A DNA stretch of 64,000 bases from Candidatus Bathyarchaeia archaeon (GCA_041447175.1 CP166960.1:2434519-2498518); one strand, 5' to 3'; positions 9,165 through 18,431 are shown, numbered from the stretch's first letter. The notes: generated by a model not told the origin, from the sequence alone. Program-made: numbers and translations.

Positions 9165-9513
9165 ACTAAATCACCATTTTATTCCGAGTTTATCAGAGAT
9201 TTTTACTTAATTAATTTTCCGACCCAACAACCCCAGACAGAAAACAGTTAAAAGCGTTAGTTGCCAAGCATGCTTCCGCTCTACACCCTTACCCCTCAGC
9301 TTTTTTCAGGCTCAGATTTGGGCTGCTTTTTCGTTTTTTGACTGTAAAACGGGTTTTTGCGGCATATAAAACGTAAAACGGCTTTAATGCAATTGGTTAG
9401 GTAAAGCTTGGTTTTGAAACGTGCTAACTTTGAACTTTAACCCTAAGGCAACTATGTTCGATGTTTTGAAAAAGAGAGGTTTAGCCAGATAAGAAGAGTC
9501 TCCAGATGACTGG
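9165..9513. other. intergenic region upstream of gap
   Basis: 349 bases, AT-rich, with no supportable gene. The gap promoter should lie at its left end (AT-rich TTAATTAAG near 9208-9216 on the minus strand). T runs near 9330-9350 on the plus strand look terminator-like but serve no visible gene. No repeat or RNA gene was recognised. Confidence 0.45.
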
Positions 9514-10788
9514 TTACAGTTCGCTTTGGTGGTACTTGACTGTGCTCAACATTTTTTTAAGATACGCTTTACCCTTCTCGGTCAATGTGAACACGCCTTC
9601 TTTTTCCTGCAAGTACTCTTCATTCAGCAATGGCGTCACCAGCTCCGAAAAGTTGTTTTCAAAATCAAACCGTTTCCCCATGGTTAACTCAGCAAACAAG
9701 GCAGGCACAAACTTGGGCTTGAACGTTCGTTCCAGCGAGCGGATAATTTCGGGTTTAGTGTGCAGTTTTTCTTTTTGTATTGCGTAAAGTATCCAGTTGC
9801 GGAAGGTTTCCCTGCGTTTTATCTCGATTTGCTCCTCAAACGGCAGCTTAAACTGGTCAAAGTCTGGTTCTTTCCCTTTCATGGAGTTTATGGCTTGCCG
9901 CATCAAAGCCACACCGTTCAAACTGATTTTAAGTGCTATAAATCCGCCGACGACTGCGTCCACCCAGTATACCCCAAAAAGGGAGAACACTGCACCTGCA
10001 ATAACGGCGATGGCTGAGTAGACACTGTTTTGGCCGTCGATAGACTGGGAAATTAACGCAAGGCTTTTGTTTCTGCGTCCCACAAGCCGCTGATACATCG
10101 AAAACGTAAATGCAGAAAGCATCGCGATGCTTTCTACGATTATTACCATGTATGGCTCGGACATGGGCAGGAATGTACCGTTTATGTTCTGAATGATGGA
10201 GTTTGCTGACGCGTAGAATAGGGATGCGGCGGTGGCAAACATCAACACAAGAATGACGATGGTGCCGAACATTTCTTTCTTGAATTTGATGCCTAACCAG
10301 ACAACACCCGCAGAGGCAGTGTCCACAGAAGTGTCGGAGCCGTCGGCGATTAACCCGACACTACCCCCAAAGAGCCCCGCGGTTAGCTTCAAAACAGACA
10401 GGAAAAAGTAGGCGATTATGGTGTTTCTTGCTGTTGCTTGGGGCGTCAGAACATGTTTTTCAAGAATGTGGGCTCCTCGGTCAATGGCTTTTGCGGTGTC
10501 TTCGGCTTTAGCTTTGCCTGCCTCTGTTAAAACGTATTTGTTGTCTTGAGTTAGGTACACGTATTGTTCTTCAACGAGTGTGTTGCACGCGGTGGGTAAG
10601 TCAACTTTGCGTTTTCTGCGGCGTTTCTCTCGGCGTTCTCTGATTTCGCTGGGAAGACTGTAATAGGCATTTAAAGAGGAAGCCCGTTCCTCCAATTCGT
10701 TTAGGGTTGAGGGCCCTTCGTTAAGCAAAACCAACAGTATTATTCGATGAACATTGCCAAAGTCGTGGTTACCCCAATTGTTCCCCAA
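9514..10788 (-). CDS. cation diffusion facilitator flanked by two winged-helix domains
   Basis: 424 residues. Residues 10-115 form a winged-helix/PadR-like DNA-binding region with a very basic stretch (RERREKRRRKRK, 50-61) and a wing ending YVLTEAGKAKAED. Residues 120-300 form a six-segment CDF membrane domain with SVGLIADGSDTSVD (143-156) at the TM2 metal site. Residues about 325-424 form a second winged-helix-like domain ending VFTLTEKGKAYLKK. In TM5, the usual HxxxD is replaced by D251-G-Q-N-S255, so one expected metal ligand is missing. The protein may sense or carry a divalent metal and bind DNA from the membrane. TTG at 10788 is the likely start. Confidence 0.8.
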   Translation of the reverse strand: MGNNWGNHDFGNVHRIILLVLLNEGPSTLNELEERASSLNAYYSLPSEIRERREKRRRKRKVDLPTACNTLVEEQYVYLTQDNKYVLTEAGKAKAEDTAKAIDRGAHILEKHVLTPQATARNTIIAYFFLSVLKLTAGLFGGSVGLIADGSDTSVDTASAGVVWLGIKFKKEMFGTIVILVLMFATAASLFYASANSIIQNINGTFLPMSEPYMVIIVESIAMLSAFTFSMYQRLVGRRNKSLALISQSIDGQNSVYSAIAVIAGAVFSLFGVYWVDAVVGGFIALKISLNGVALMRQAINSMKGKEPDFDQFKLPFEEQIEIKRRETFRNWILYAIQKEKLHTKPEIIRSLERTFKPKFVPALFAELTMGKRFDFENNFSELVTPLLNEEYLQEKEGVFTLTEKGKAYLKKMLSTVKYHQSEL

Positions 10789-11101
10789 TACAGTTACCTA
10801 CAGGTTAAAAATTGCATATGTCTCAATTTTTAAACTTTTCACTCTGCAAACTGCGTTCCTGCCAATTTACAGGAAAAAAATACGAAAAATGAACACAAAC
10901 AAGTTATGCCCAAAACCGTTTATGACGCCGCAGGGCAGCTTTGGACAAGCTAGCGGTTTACTGGGGCTCTGGAGGGGGAGTGTCCTAGGAGAGAAAAGAA
11001 TTAAAATCCAAAGTTGAAAATAGTGTCTCCAGAGTCCTCTCAGCCATTCTTCGACGCTTAGTTTGTCCCAAAAAAGGAGAAGGGCAGTTTGTATACTGCA
11101 T
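10789..11101. other. intergenic region with repeat B
   Basis: 313 bases. Contains repeat B copy 2 (10951-11045) and, near 10820-10900, AT-rich sequence that probably holds the promoter of the gene starting at 10788. No other gene seen. Confidence 0.45.
10951..11045 (-). repeat. dispersed hairpin-forming repeat B, copy 2
   Basis: Minus-strand counterpart of 6483-6582. It contains the identical TCCAGAGCCCCAG (plus-strand 10961-10973) and GGCTGAG (plus-strand 11039-11045). GGACTCTGGAG and CTCCAGAGCCC can pair over 11 bases with one mismatch. Conservation of the pairing in two diverged copies suggests selection on structure. Confidence 0.5.
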
Positions 11102-13696
11102 TTATTTGTTTCTTCTTAGGGCAATTGCTGCTGCAACGACAATTGCGACAATGACTGCTGCTGCAATAGTAATGTAAACGGCTATGGGCGTTTCACTTGC
11201 TGGTTGTGGAGCGGTTGACGGGGATGGCTCGGCTGTCTGTGTGGGCGTTAATGGAGCTGAGGGGGAGACTGCTGTTGTTGGTTGCGAAGTTGGCGGAGGT
11301 GAAAGCGATGGAGAAACTGGAGCTTCCGAAATGGCAAAAGAGGTTGCTCCGTAGGATTTGAAGTATGAGCCTGAACCGTCAAATGACGCCTTCAAAGTGT
11401 AGACTCCGGGAACAGGAGGAGCCCATTCTACCGCAAAGTTGCCGTCCATGTCGCTGGTGACTGTGTCGATGTCTTGGGTGTTACCGTTGGGGTCAACTGC
11501 TGTCAGATGCACAGTTACACCTGTTGCTTCCGTTGGTTTTGGCTGCTGCATGTAGAGGTACTCCATCCACTCACTCATGTCCGCGTCAGAGATTGCAGGT
11601 GTGCCTGCTGCAGGAATTCCAAGACAAGTCTGGCCTGGAGATTGGTCGGTGACGGAGCCTTTGATTAAGATGCTGGTGCTGCTGCCTATGACTGGTTCAT
11701 ACGAGACGGTAGTTGCGGTTTGACCTTTTCCGAAGCAGTAAATTTGCTTGTCATAGCCGTTCTCAGTTACAAGGTAGCCGTCTGCAACTGCCGGAGCGTT
11801 TGTCCAGCCGTCTTGCATCCAACCTAAAACGCTGAAAACTTCTTCTCCTGTGGTTGCGTTGATACAGTACAGTTCCGCGTCGGCAAATTGTGGTAAAACT
11901 CCGTGTGAGTGTCCTACTGCGATGTAGACTTTTCCGTCTGCGATAGTGAAGCTCCCCAGGTCAAAGGGCCAAATACCGTATATTGTTTGTACTCCGCTGC
12001 TTAAGGCTGCAAAATCCCACAGATGCTCTCCAGTTGTTAGGTCGTAAGCGTGTAGTCCATCAAAGCAAAGCGAATAGAGGGTGTTGTAAGCTATTGCGGA
12101 TCCGGTGTTGTAGACGCTCCATGCATTAGAAGTTGAGTCAGTTGGACCCCACAGTTGTTCTCCTGTAAGGGCGCTAAAACCATACCATGCTTGCTGTTCC
12201 TGGATGTATTCAGTGTAAACGCCTTCTGCCATGGGTCCTTGGAGGTTGTAGTTGTTTGAGCCAGGGATAAGGTGGGTTCTGTTTTGAATCCAGAGTTGTT
12301 CTCCTGTTTGTGCGTCATAGCCAATTTCAAGCCGCGTGCCTGGAGCTGCATCCCTTGAGGAAACCGCCAAAATCATGTCGGAGCTTACTTTAGCAATTGA
12401 TTGCCCCGGTATTGGTTGAGCTAAGGTTACGTTCCATTCTAATCCGTTTCTCCAGTCGGTTGTGCTGCCAGTGACAGGTCTCCAAGTGCGGTAGCCGGGT
12501 ATAGTTGTTGATGTTGGGACTGCTTTGGTTGAATTCCACATAGCCAGCCAGCTGTCACCCATGAGGTACATGAAGAGGGCGCCTGTTTTGTCAGTGGTGA
12601 AAGTTGGCGATGAAGCAGAGGCATTTGCTAAGTTAAGTATCCAGTTTCCAGTGAAAGCGTCATACATGGACCAAACAGAGCCAAATGTGTTCCAAAGGTA
12701 TGGAATACCGCCATACTGGTTTTCGGTGATATAATTGAGCACTTGCCCGTTGGTTATTCCAGGCCAGATTATACCTCCAAGTGTACCTGTGCTGATTTGG
12801 GGGTCGGATTGTTGTCCAGTGCTGTTTTGGTACCAGAGTGTTTCGCCAGTTCGTATGTCTACTGCTTGGAATCCATATTTGGGTGGGCTTGCGGTGTTGT
12901 AGTATAGTACGCCGTTTATGATTACTGGGGGAGTAAATTGTGCCTCGTAAGAGTTACCTGTATAGTACGTTGGGGGGTCACTATATTCGCCGCCTATTAC
13001 GCCGCCAAAGCCGTTTTCTTTTGTCCAAACGATATGTGCAGTGTTGGGTGCTGCGGTGTAAGGGTTGAAGTTGCCATAGTTGGACATTGAATTAAATGCT
13101 CTGGATCCAAAAGAAGCGGAGCCTAATCCCAGCCAGTTTCCTGAAAATGTTGTCCAGAGAAGATTTTGACCGTTTATGGGGCGCTCCCAGTAGGTGTTTG
13201 CATCAGGGAGCGGTGTGTTTGGGTATGGTTCAATTTGTTCCTGTTGTACAGTTAACGAAACTATGGGGCTGTCACTGGGATTGTAATAGTTGCCGTTCTG
13301 GCTTAGTTGCCCGGGAAAGTGGAACTGAAAACGATATGAGCCGACTTCAGTGGGGATATAACTGAAATATATCTGTCCGATAGCATCGGAAGAGTAGGGT
13401 CCTTTGGTCTCGGTTATCCCCTCAGGAGTTGTGACCGTCACAGTCAAATCTTCCCATTGTTCACCTGTAATCCCGAAAGCGGTGGGTGGCGGCAGAGATA
13501 GCCAAGAAACAACAACGACGGTTTGACCTACGCCAACGGGGTTAGTTGAAAGAGCAAGAAAAGCGTAGGTGTCATAATTTGCGGCTTTTACTGTGGGTAT
13601 GTTCATGAGTAACGCAGGGGAAGCGAGTATCAGAATCAAAGCAGCGGTTAGAAACAACGGTTTATTTTTTGTTTTGAAATTGAATGTTCTATGCAA
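11102..13696 (-). CDS. secreted membrane-anchored PQQ-like beta-propeller protein
   Basis: 864 residues. A signal peptide (about 1-38, ending TVKA) is followed by an Ig-like domain (about 45-150), a PQQ-type beta-propeller with repeated TGE.LW blades (for example VDIRTGETLWYQN, DAQTGEQLWIQN, LTTGEHLWDF, INATTGEEVF), and a second Ig-like or carboxypeptidase-regulatory domain (about 720-790). A Ser/Thr/Pro stalk and a C-terminal transmembrane helix ending RRNK close the protein. The start is TTG at 13696 behind GGAGAG. It is a cell-surface protein of unknown ligand; propellers of this kind often bind proteins or sugars. It is transcribed divergently from the TrmB-like regulator, with a palindrome between them, so that regulator is a candidate controller. 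Confidence 0.85.
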   Translation of the reverse strand: MHRTFNFKTKNKPLFLTAALILILASPALLMNIPTVKAANYDTYAFLALSTNPVGVGQTVVVVSWLSLPPPTAFGITGEQWEDLTVTVTTPEGITETKGPYSSDAIGQIYFSYIPTEVGSYRFQFHFPGQLSQNGNYYNPSDSPIVSLTVQQEQIEPYPNTPLPDANTYWERPINGQNLLWTTFSGNWLGLGSASFGSRAFNSMSNYGNFNPYTAAPNTAHIVWTKENGFGGVIGGEYSDPPTYYTGNSYEAQFTPPVIINGVLYYNTASPPKYGFQAVDIRTGETLWYQNSTGQQSDPQISTGTLGGIIWPGITNGQVLNYITENQYGGIPYLWNTFGSVWSMYDAFTGNWILNLANASASSPTFTTDKTGALFMYLMGDSWLAMWNSTKAVPTSTTIPGYRTWRPVTGSTTDWRNGLEWNVTLAQPIPGQSIAKVSSDMILAVSSRDAAPGTRLEIGYDAQTGEQLWIQNRTHLIPGSNNYNLQGPMAEGVYTEYIQEQQAWYGFSALTGEQLWGPTDSTSNAWSVYNTGSAIAYNTLYSLCFDGLHAYDLTTGEHLWDFAALSSGVQTIYGIWPFDLGSFTIADGKVYIAVGHSHGVLPQFADAELYCINATTGEEVFSVLGWMQDGWTNAPAVADGYLVTENGYDKQIYCFGKGQTATTVSYEPVIGSSTSILIKGSVTDQSPGQTCLGIPAAGTPAISDADMSEWMEYLYMQQPKPTEATGVTVHLTAVDPNGNTQDIDTVTSDMDGNFAVEWAPPVPGVYTLKASFDGSGSYFKSYGATSFAISEAPVSPSLSPPPTSQPTTAVSPSAPLTPTQTAEPSPSTAPQPASETPIAVYITIAAAVIVAIVVAAAIALRRNK

Positions 13697-13754
13697 ATTT
13701 CTCTCTCCATATTTATGTTAGGTGCATAGGTTTGAGGACTTTTAAAAAATGGCG

Positions 13755-13770
13755 AGTGCATACATGCACT
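13755..13770. promoter_or_regulatory. palindrome in divergent promoter, candidate operator
   Basis: AGTGCAT-AC-ATGCACT is a perfect 7-2-7 inverted repeat about 60 nt from each of the divergent starts (13696 and 13831). It lies close to likely TATA elements (TTTTAAA-like on both strands). A natural candidate binder is the TrmB-like protein encoded at 13831. Confidence 0.45.
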
Positions 13771-13830
13771 AACACAAAACTTAAGTCATGAACTTTTAAA
13801 TTAAAACGGAACATATTTGGAGAGAGATAT

Positions 13831-14663
13831 GTGACTGCCCAAGAAGATTGTTATGAGGTTTTAACAAAACTTGGACTTACCAAGCTACAAGTTAGGGTTT
13901 ACTTAGTCCTCAACAAACTCGGCAACGCACCCATAAAAACAATCTCAGAAAACACTAAAATAGATAGAGCACACACCTATCAAATAATCGCTAAACTCCA
14001 AGAAATGGGGTTAGTTCAAAAAATAATTGCAAATCCAAACCTGTTTAGGTCTCTTCCCTTACGAGAAGGAATTCAAATTCTATTTTCACGTAAAGTCGCG
14101 GCGTTTAGGGAATTTGAGGAAAACACGAAAGACCAGATTAAAAAAATCAATCGGCAAAAGGTGGCTAAAGTAGTTCAAAACGAGGAACCCCAAATCGTTC
14201 TGACCGAAAGCAAAGAAGCGAACAAGCGAATATTTGTGAAGCTTTTTAGGAACATTAAAAAAAGCTATGACGGCATTTTTTTATGCCCAGAAAACTTTTG
14301 CCATTACCTATTGAATGTTTTAGATGGAACCGATTCAACAACTCAAAAACTGCTAAATCGAGGGATAAAATTTCGCCTTATAGTTTGCAATGTTGGAGAA
14401 AAAAAATTTCAATGAGAATATTAGAAACAGTTGAAAAATTGAACCAAGAAGGCGGGTTTAAAATTAGATACACGCAGTCTTGCACGGCTTCGCAGTTTGG
14501 TATAATTGATGAAAAAGAAACCTACATGTTCACGGGTCCATCGTCTGAATTGTGGGATAAAACAAGTTTAACCTCAAACAACCCCGTTATAGTGGCTATG
14601 GCACAAGGATACTTTAATCAAATGTGGCAAGTCGCACAAGAAAAAAAAGAGCAAAAAACTTGA
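13831..14663 (+). pseudogene. TrmB-family transcriptional regulator with frameshift
   Basis: Start is GTG 13831 behind GGAGAG. The first 194 codons give an N-terminal winged helix (LGLTKLQVRVYLVLNKLG ... IDRAHTYQIIAKLQEMGLV) and the start of the TrmB C-terminal sugar-sensor/PLD-like domain. The frame stops at TGA 14413, just after an A8 run (14399-14406). The -1 frame continues the domain to 14663 (FGIIDEKETYMFTGP ... MAQGYFNQMWQ). Joined, the protein would be about 277 residues, normal for the family. The run contains an in-frame A AAA AAA slippery heptamer, so programmed slippage is possible, but a sequencing indel or a real mutation explains it as well. TrmB proteins usually control sugar uptake or surface genes. 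Confidence 0.75.
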
Positions 14664-14713
14664 GAACGCAAACACAATTTAGGCAACTTTCCCATGGGCG
14701 TTTTCCAATTGTG

Positions 14714-15922
14714 CTATGCCCAGAAGCTTTTGCTGTACTCACCCAAGACGGCTTGGTACATGCCAAGGGTTTGCTGGGCAATTTTGTCCCAGTCGTACTT
14801 TTCCAAGATTTTCCGATACGCATTTATCCGAATGGCGTTGGCGAAGGCGTCGTCGGTGAGGATTTTGGTTATCCCCCACGCCAATGAGTCCGTGTTGTTG
14901 GGGTAAACCTTAATCCCCGTCGTTTCATGCTGCACGATTTCGCTCAGCCCGCCCGTGTCCGAAACCACCACCGGGCTCTTTGCAGCCATAGCCTCCAACG
15001 CCACGATGCCAAAAGGTTCAAACAGCGAAGGAACCACCGACACATCAGCAACTTTCTGCAGCTTAAGCAGACTCTGTTCATCCACAAACCCAGTGAAGAG
15101 AACCTTATGTTCCAACCCCATGCTTTTAACGATGTTACTGAGTTGTTCCTGCATGTACCCGGAGCCGACAATGACAAATTTAGCGTTTACTTTGGAGAGG
15201 ATTTTGGGAACGGCGTTGATGAGGATATGGATGCCCTTCTCGTAGACAAGGCGCCCCACGTAGAGCACGATTTTTTCCTGAGGCAACGCAAACTGCAGCC
15301 GGAAGCTGGCTAAGTCTTGTTTTTCTAAGCCATTGTAGATTTGGGGGTTTACGCCGTTGGGCACCATGGACATCTTGTCAGGCGGTAACCCGAACGCCCA
15401 CCGTACATGCTGCATCATGTAGTCGCTGCAGCAGATGACTCGCCAAGCTTCGTAGGTGAGCCACGCCTCGGTTTCATGAATCATCCGTTCCGTGATGGCG
15501 TGTAAGCCGTCGCGGCGTCCGATTTCGGTGCTGTGCATCGTAACCAGCAAAGGCTTACGGAAAATATGTTTTAACCCAATACCCGCCGTGGCAACCAGCC
15601 AATCATGCGCGTGAAACACGTCTATAGGCTGGGAGAGTTTGGCGGCTATGGCGGCGGCTTCCCGCTGCATGTTCAAATTCATTAGGAAAACCCAGGTGGC
15701 AAAGTCTGGGGAAGGCGTTTTGTAGCTGTCAATACGGTAAACTTCCACATCGTCGATTGTTTCGTGGGCAGGGGCGCCGGGAAAATCGCATGTGACCACA
15801 TGAACTTTAACGCCGATTTTGGCAAGGCTTTTGGAAAGGAAGTAGATGTGAGGGGAGATGCCTCCAATGACTCGGGGGGGAAACTCCCAGCTAAACATCA
15901 TAACGTTAAGTCGCCGCTTCAT
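14714..15922 (-). CDS. GT4-family glycosyltransferase (glycogen-synthase-like)
   Basis: 402-residue GT-B glycosyltransferase. The N-terminal domain begins MMFSWEFPPRVIGGISPHIYFL, the donor-binding loop typical of glycogen/starch synthases. The C-terminal domain has VLYVGRLVYEKGIHIL and the E-x7-E motif EPFGIVALEAMAAKSPVVV. Its ATG overlaps the TAA of the upstream short transferase (TAATG at 15922). Clustered with a GH57 enzyme, it probably elongates or processes alpha-glucan from a nucleotide-glucose donor; other hexosyl transfer cannot be excluded. Confidence 0.88.
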   Translation of the reverse strand: MKRRLNVMMFSWEFPPRVIGGISPHIYFLSKSLAKIGVKVHVVTCDFPGAPAHETIDDVEVYRIDSYKTPSPDFATWVFLMNLNMQREAAAIAAKLSQPIDVFHAHDWLVATAGIGLKHIFRKPLLVTMHSTEIGRRDGLHAITERMIHETEAWLTYEAWRVICCSDYMMQHVRWAFGLPPDKMSMVPNGVNPQIYNGLEKQDLASFRLQFALPQEKIVLYVGRLVYEKGIHILINAVPKILSKVNAKFVIVGSGYMQEQLSNIVKSMGLEHKVLFTGFVDEQSLLKLQKVADVSVVPSLFEPFGIVALEAMAAKSPVVVSDTGGLSEIVQHETTGIKVYPNNTDSLAWGITKILTDDAFANAIRINAYRKILEKYDWDKIAQQTLGMYQAVLGEYSKSFWA

Positions 15923-16545
15923 TAATTCACGGAGCCTCCCGCTACCGCCCTGTAGGTGTTTAGAACGTCTTTTATTAGAGAAGCTGTCCCTGAAGAAACG
16001 ACGGTGATTTTTTCTTTAGGCACTTTGTAAAGCCGCATGATTTCGTTTTTCATCCATTCGGATTTTGCAGTTATTTTTTCGGCTTCGTAAAAACCCAGCC
16101 ATTCAATGCCACGTATGGACATGTTGAAGGGTTCGTTAGCTCCTGGAGAGCGGTGGTCTTCGAGGCTCTCCACCGAATACACAAAGGGGATACCCAAAGC
16201 GTTTTTGAGCGCAACTGCAGCGGGTATGAAATGCCAGTCGTAAACGTCGATAAGGTCAATGTGTTTGCCTGTTTGGTAGTAAATGTTTGCGGCTGCCCGC
16301 TCTACCTCCTGATTAAGGGTCAAGTCCCAAGTTAGAAGGCTAACGTGTGAAAGAACAGGGTTGGCTACACGGGTGACTTTTACCCCGTTTGCCTCGGTTG
16401 CGGTGCCTGTTGCGGCGTCGTAGTAAGTAACCACGTAGGCGTCCACTTTGTTTTTGACTAGTTGCGTCGCTAACCCGTTCACGTATTCCGAAAGTTTGCC
16501 CACTGTCCGTGGCGGGTATTCCCAGCAGAAGATAACGACGCGCAC
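15922..16545 (-). CDS. stand-alone N-terminal glycosyltransferase domain
   Basis: 207 residues covering only the acceptor-side Rossmann half of a glycogen-synthase-like GT-B fold (VRVVIFCWEYPPRTVGKLSEYVNGLA at the start). No C-terminal donor-binding domain with the E-x7-E motif follows. GTG at 16545 is preferred: GTGAGG lies 8 nt upstream, and a start at 16575 would overlap the preceding gene. It overlaps the complete GT4 gene by one base and is probably made in step with it. It could be a regulatory or partner subunit, or the remnant of a duplicated transferase. Confidence 0.75.
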   Translation of the reverse strand: MRVVIFCWEYPPRTVGKLSEYVNGLATQLVKNKVDAYVVTYYDAATGTATEANGVKVTRVANPVLSHVSLLTWDLTLNQEVERAAANIYYQTGKHIDLIDVYDWHFIPAAVALKNALGIPFVYSVESLEDHRSPGANEPFNMSIRGIEWLGFYEAEKITAKSEWMKNEIMRLYKVPKEKITVVSSGTASLIKDVLNTYRAVAGGSVN

Positions 16546-16558
16546 AAGTTTTTCCTCA

Positions 16559-16810
16559 CTAAGTGAAAAGCGCACAGACCTTAATTATGCCCTTAGGCGT
16601 AAGGTAGTACCGTTTTTTGCCCTCATTATCCTGAAAACTTTCAGCGAAGCCGCGGGTTTTGTAGTCGTCAAGAATTCGTTCAATTTCGCCGGGGTCACGC
16701 TGCAAAATCCTTGCCACCTCTTCGCCTTGCTTAGCTAAGTCCGCGGCGGTGGCACAAAGATTATGCAGGGTCTGCAAGACTTTATCTGGAAACGGAAGCT
16801 CTTCACGCAT
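16559..16810 (-). CDS. small winged-helix-like protein
   Basis: 83 residues (MREELPFPDKVL...). It is helical, with a probable winged-helix core: EEVARILQRDPGEIERILDDYKTRGF followed by a wing KKRYYLTPKGIIKV. The start at 16810 has a strong GAGGAG 8 nt upstream. It lies between GH57 and the glycosyltransferases on the same strand and may regulate the glucan genes. DNA binding is inferred from the fold pattern only. Confidence 0.7.
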   Translation of the reverse strand: MREELPFPDKVLQTLHNLCATAADLAKQGEEVARILQRDPGEIERILDDYKTRGFAESFQDNEGKKRYYLTPKGIIKVCALFT

Positions 16811-16883
16811 ATTAATTACTCCTCTATGCACTTAGTAGTCTAAATATTTGCCTTATAAACACATGCACGCCCATTTTTGCACA

Positions 16884-18431
16884 CTAAAACAGTTTCGTGT
16901 CCTTCTGCACCTGCGCATTGACTTTACTGTATTGCTTTTTGACTACGGCGACAAGTTTTTTCCTGAGCACCTCACCGTTCACCTTCGAACCCTGCACCGC
17001 AGTCAGTTGCGCCTGTAGCGTTTCGTCTTGGAGCGAATGCGCCGCCCAACTTGAAAAGTCTCCGCGGCTGTTGTGAAACTCTAATGCCTTCAAATCCACG
17101 GTTTGCAGCGCTTGCAAGAAGCCCTTTAGCGTCCACGCCATGGTGCCAGTGTAGGCTTCCTTGTTTGCAGCGGTGCTAAACAGAAAGGGCTCGTTTGCCG
17201 CCAGCGTTTGGAGCCGAACGCGGTTTTCAAAGTCTAACAGGGAACTTTCTGCCGCAACAAACGCGTTAATGGGTGATTCGTAGGGACTGAAGTAGCTGTG
17301 GACCTCTCCGGGTGCGCCGCCTCGGGCGAACATGTAGTAGAGGTGGTCGCTGGTTTGGAAGTTCCGCCAAAGCCCCAGCAGTTCGGGGTCGCCTGACTCG
17401 TGAATTAGGGGTTCGAGCCGTTTTAGGTTGGTGTAGTATGCCCACTGCATTGCGTTGCCAAGCCAGCCGCTGCTGTCTCGGTCCACATCCGCCCACGAGA
17501 CTGTGCCTTTGGTTTCGGAAACGTCCACTTCGCCTTTGGAATGGTATTTCTCAACCACCTCGCTGGGTGTAGCCAGCTTCAGGTGGGGCCATTTGAGGAT
17601 TTCTTCAGGCAAATGCCGCAGGAAGCTATGGATGCCTGTTTCGGGCCAGTGGTGTTCGCCGAAGGTTTCGTAGTCGGGGAAGATGTTGATGAAGTCGCCT
17701 TTAGTGTCCGCCAGCCAGTGGGCGTATTTATCAGCGGTTAGGGGCCACTCACTCCACCACCGTGCACTAAAACGAAAACCAACATCGTCGGTTAGCTTGT
17801 AGTTGCGCAGCAGCAGGCGAATGCGGCGGCAGCCTTTGGGGGTGTAGAGGTAGTTGGGGCTGTTTTCGCCAAGGATTTTTTCCACGCCCTCCGTGTAGAT
17901 ACCTGTGTAGCCGAGGTTTTCGATGATTTTGGCGATAGAGTTGTTGTAGAGCAGTTCGGTGTTTTCAAAAACCTTCGGCGTGTAGCCTAAGAGGGTTTGG
18001 ATGAGTTCACGGTGCATCCTCACCTGTGCCACAAACTCGTCTTTGTCGGGGTATAGGCTGGCAATGCTGTGGTAGTAGGTTTGGTTGAGGAATTCTACGC
18101 ACCCTGTTTTTGCTAGTTGCTTAAAAGTTTCCATCAGGTCTGGGCTAAACATTTGGCATTGTTCAAGGAAGACGCCTGAGAGGCTAAAGGCAAATTTGGG
18201 GCGGCACCGCTCCCGTTTGTGTTCGTCAATTACGTCTAGCAGGGTCTGGTTGGATGGGAAGTAACATTTTTTGGCGGCACGCACAAAAATTTCCCTGTCC
18301 AACTCTTTGTCAAAGTAGTAGTTGAAGAGGTCTTCTTTTTTGGTGCGTCTAAAGACCTTGTTTTCCCAGAACAGGTTCTTTCTGAGCCTGTGAGGCTGAT
18401 GAACTTCAAATACGAACACAATATCGGTCAT
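16884..18431 (-). CDS. GH57 glycoside hydrolase (alpha-amylase type)
   Basis: 515-residue GH57 enzyme acting on alpha-glucans. Family motifs: HQPHRL (residues 11-16), FENTELLYNN (155-164), the nucleophile region IYTEGVEKIL with Glu181, and the general acid region FPDYETFGEHHW with Asp253. A helical C-terminal domain follows. GAGAGG precedes the ATG by 8 nt. No signal peptide is seen, so it is cytoplasmic. With the adjacent glycosyltransferases it forms a glycogen or maltodextrin storage locus. Amylase, 4-alpha-glucanotransferase and branching activities occur in the family; the length and motifs resemble the intracellular archaeal alpha-amylase group most. Confidence 0.9.
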   Translation of the reverse strand: MTDIVFVFEVHQPHRLRKNLFWENKVFRRTKKEDLFNYYFDKELDREIFVRAAKKCYFPSNQTLLDVIDEHKRERCRPKFAFSLSGVFLEQCQMFSPDLMETFKQLAKTGCVEFLNQTYYHSIASLYPDKDEFVAQVRMHRELIQTLLGYTPKVFENTELLYNNSIAKIIENLGYTGIYTEGVEKILGENSPNYLYTPKGCRRIRLLLRNYKLTDDVGFRFSARWWSEWPLTADKYAHWLADTKGDFINIFPDYETFGEHHWPETGIHSFLRHLPEEILKWPHLKLATPSEVVEKYHSKGEVDVSETKGTVSWADVDRDSSGWLGNAMQWAYYTNLKRLEPLIHESGDPELLGLWRNFQTSDHLYYMFARGGAPGEVHSYFSPYESPINAFVAAESSLLDFENRVRLQTLAANEPFLFSTAANKEAYTGTMAWTLKGFLQALQTVDLKALEFHNSRGDFSSWAAHSLQDETLQAQLTAVQGSKVNGEVLRKKLVAVVKKQYSKVNAQVQKDTKLF

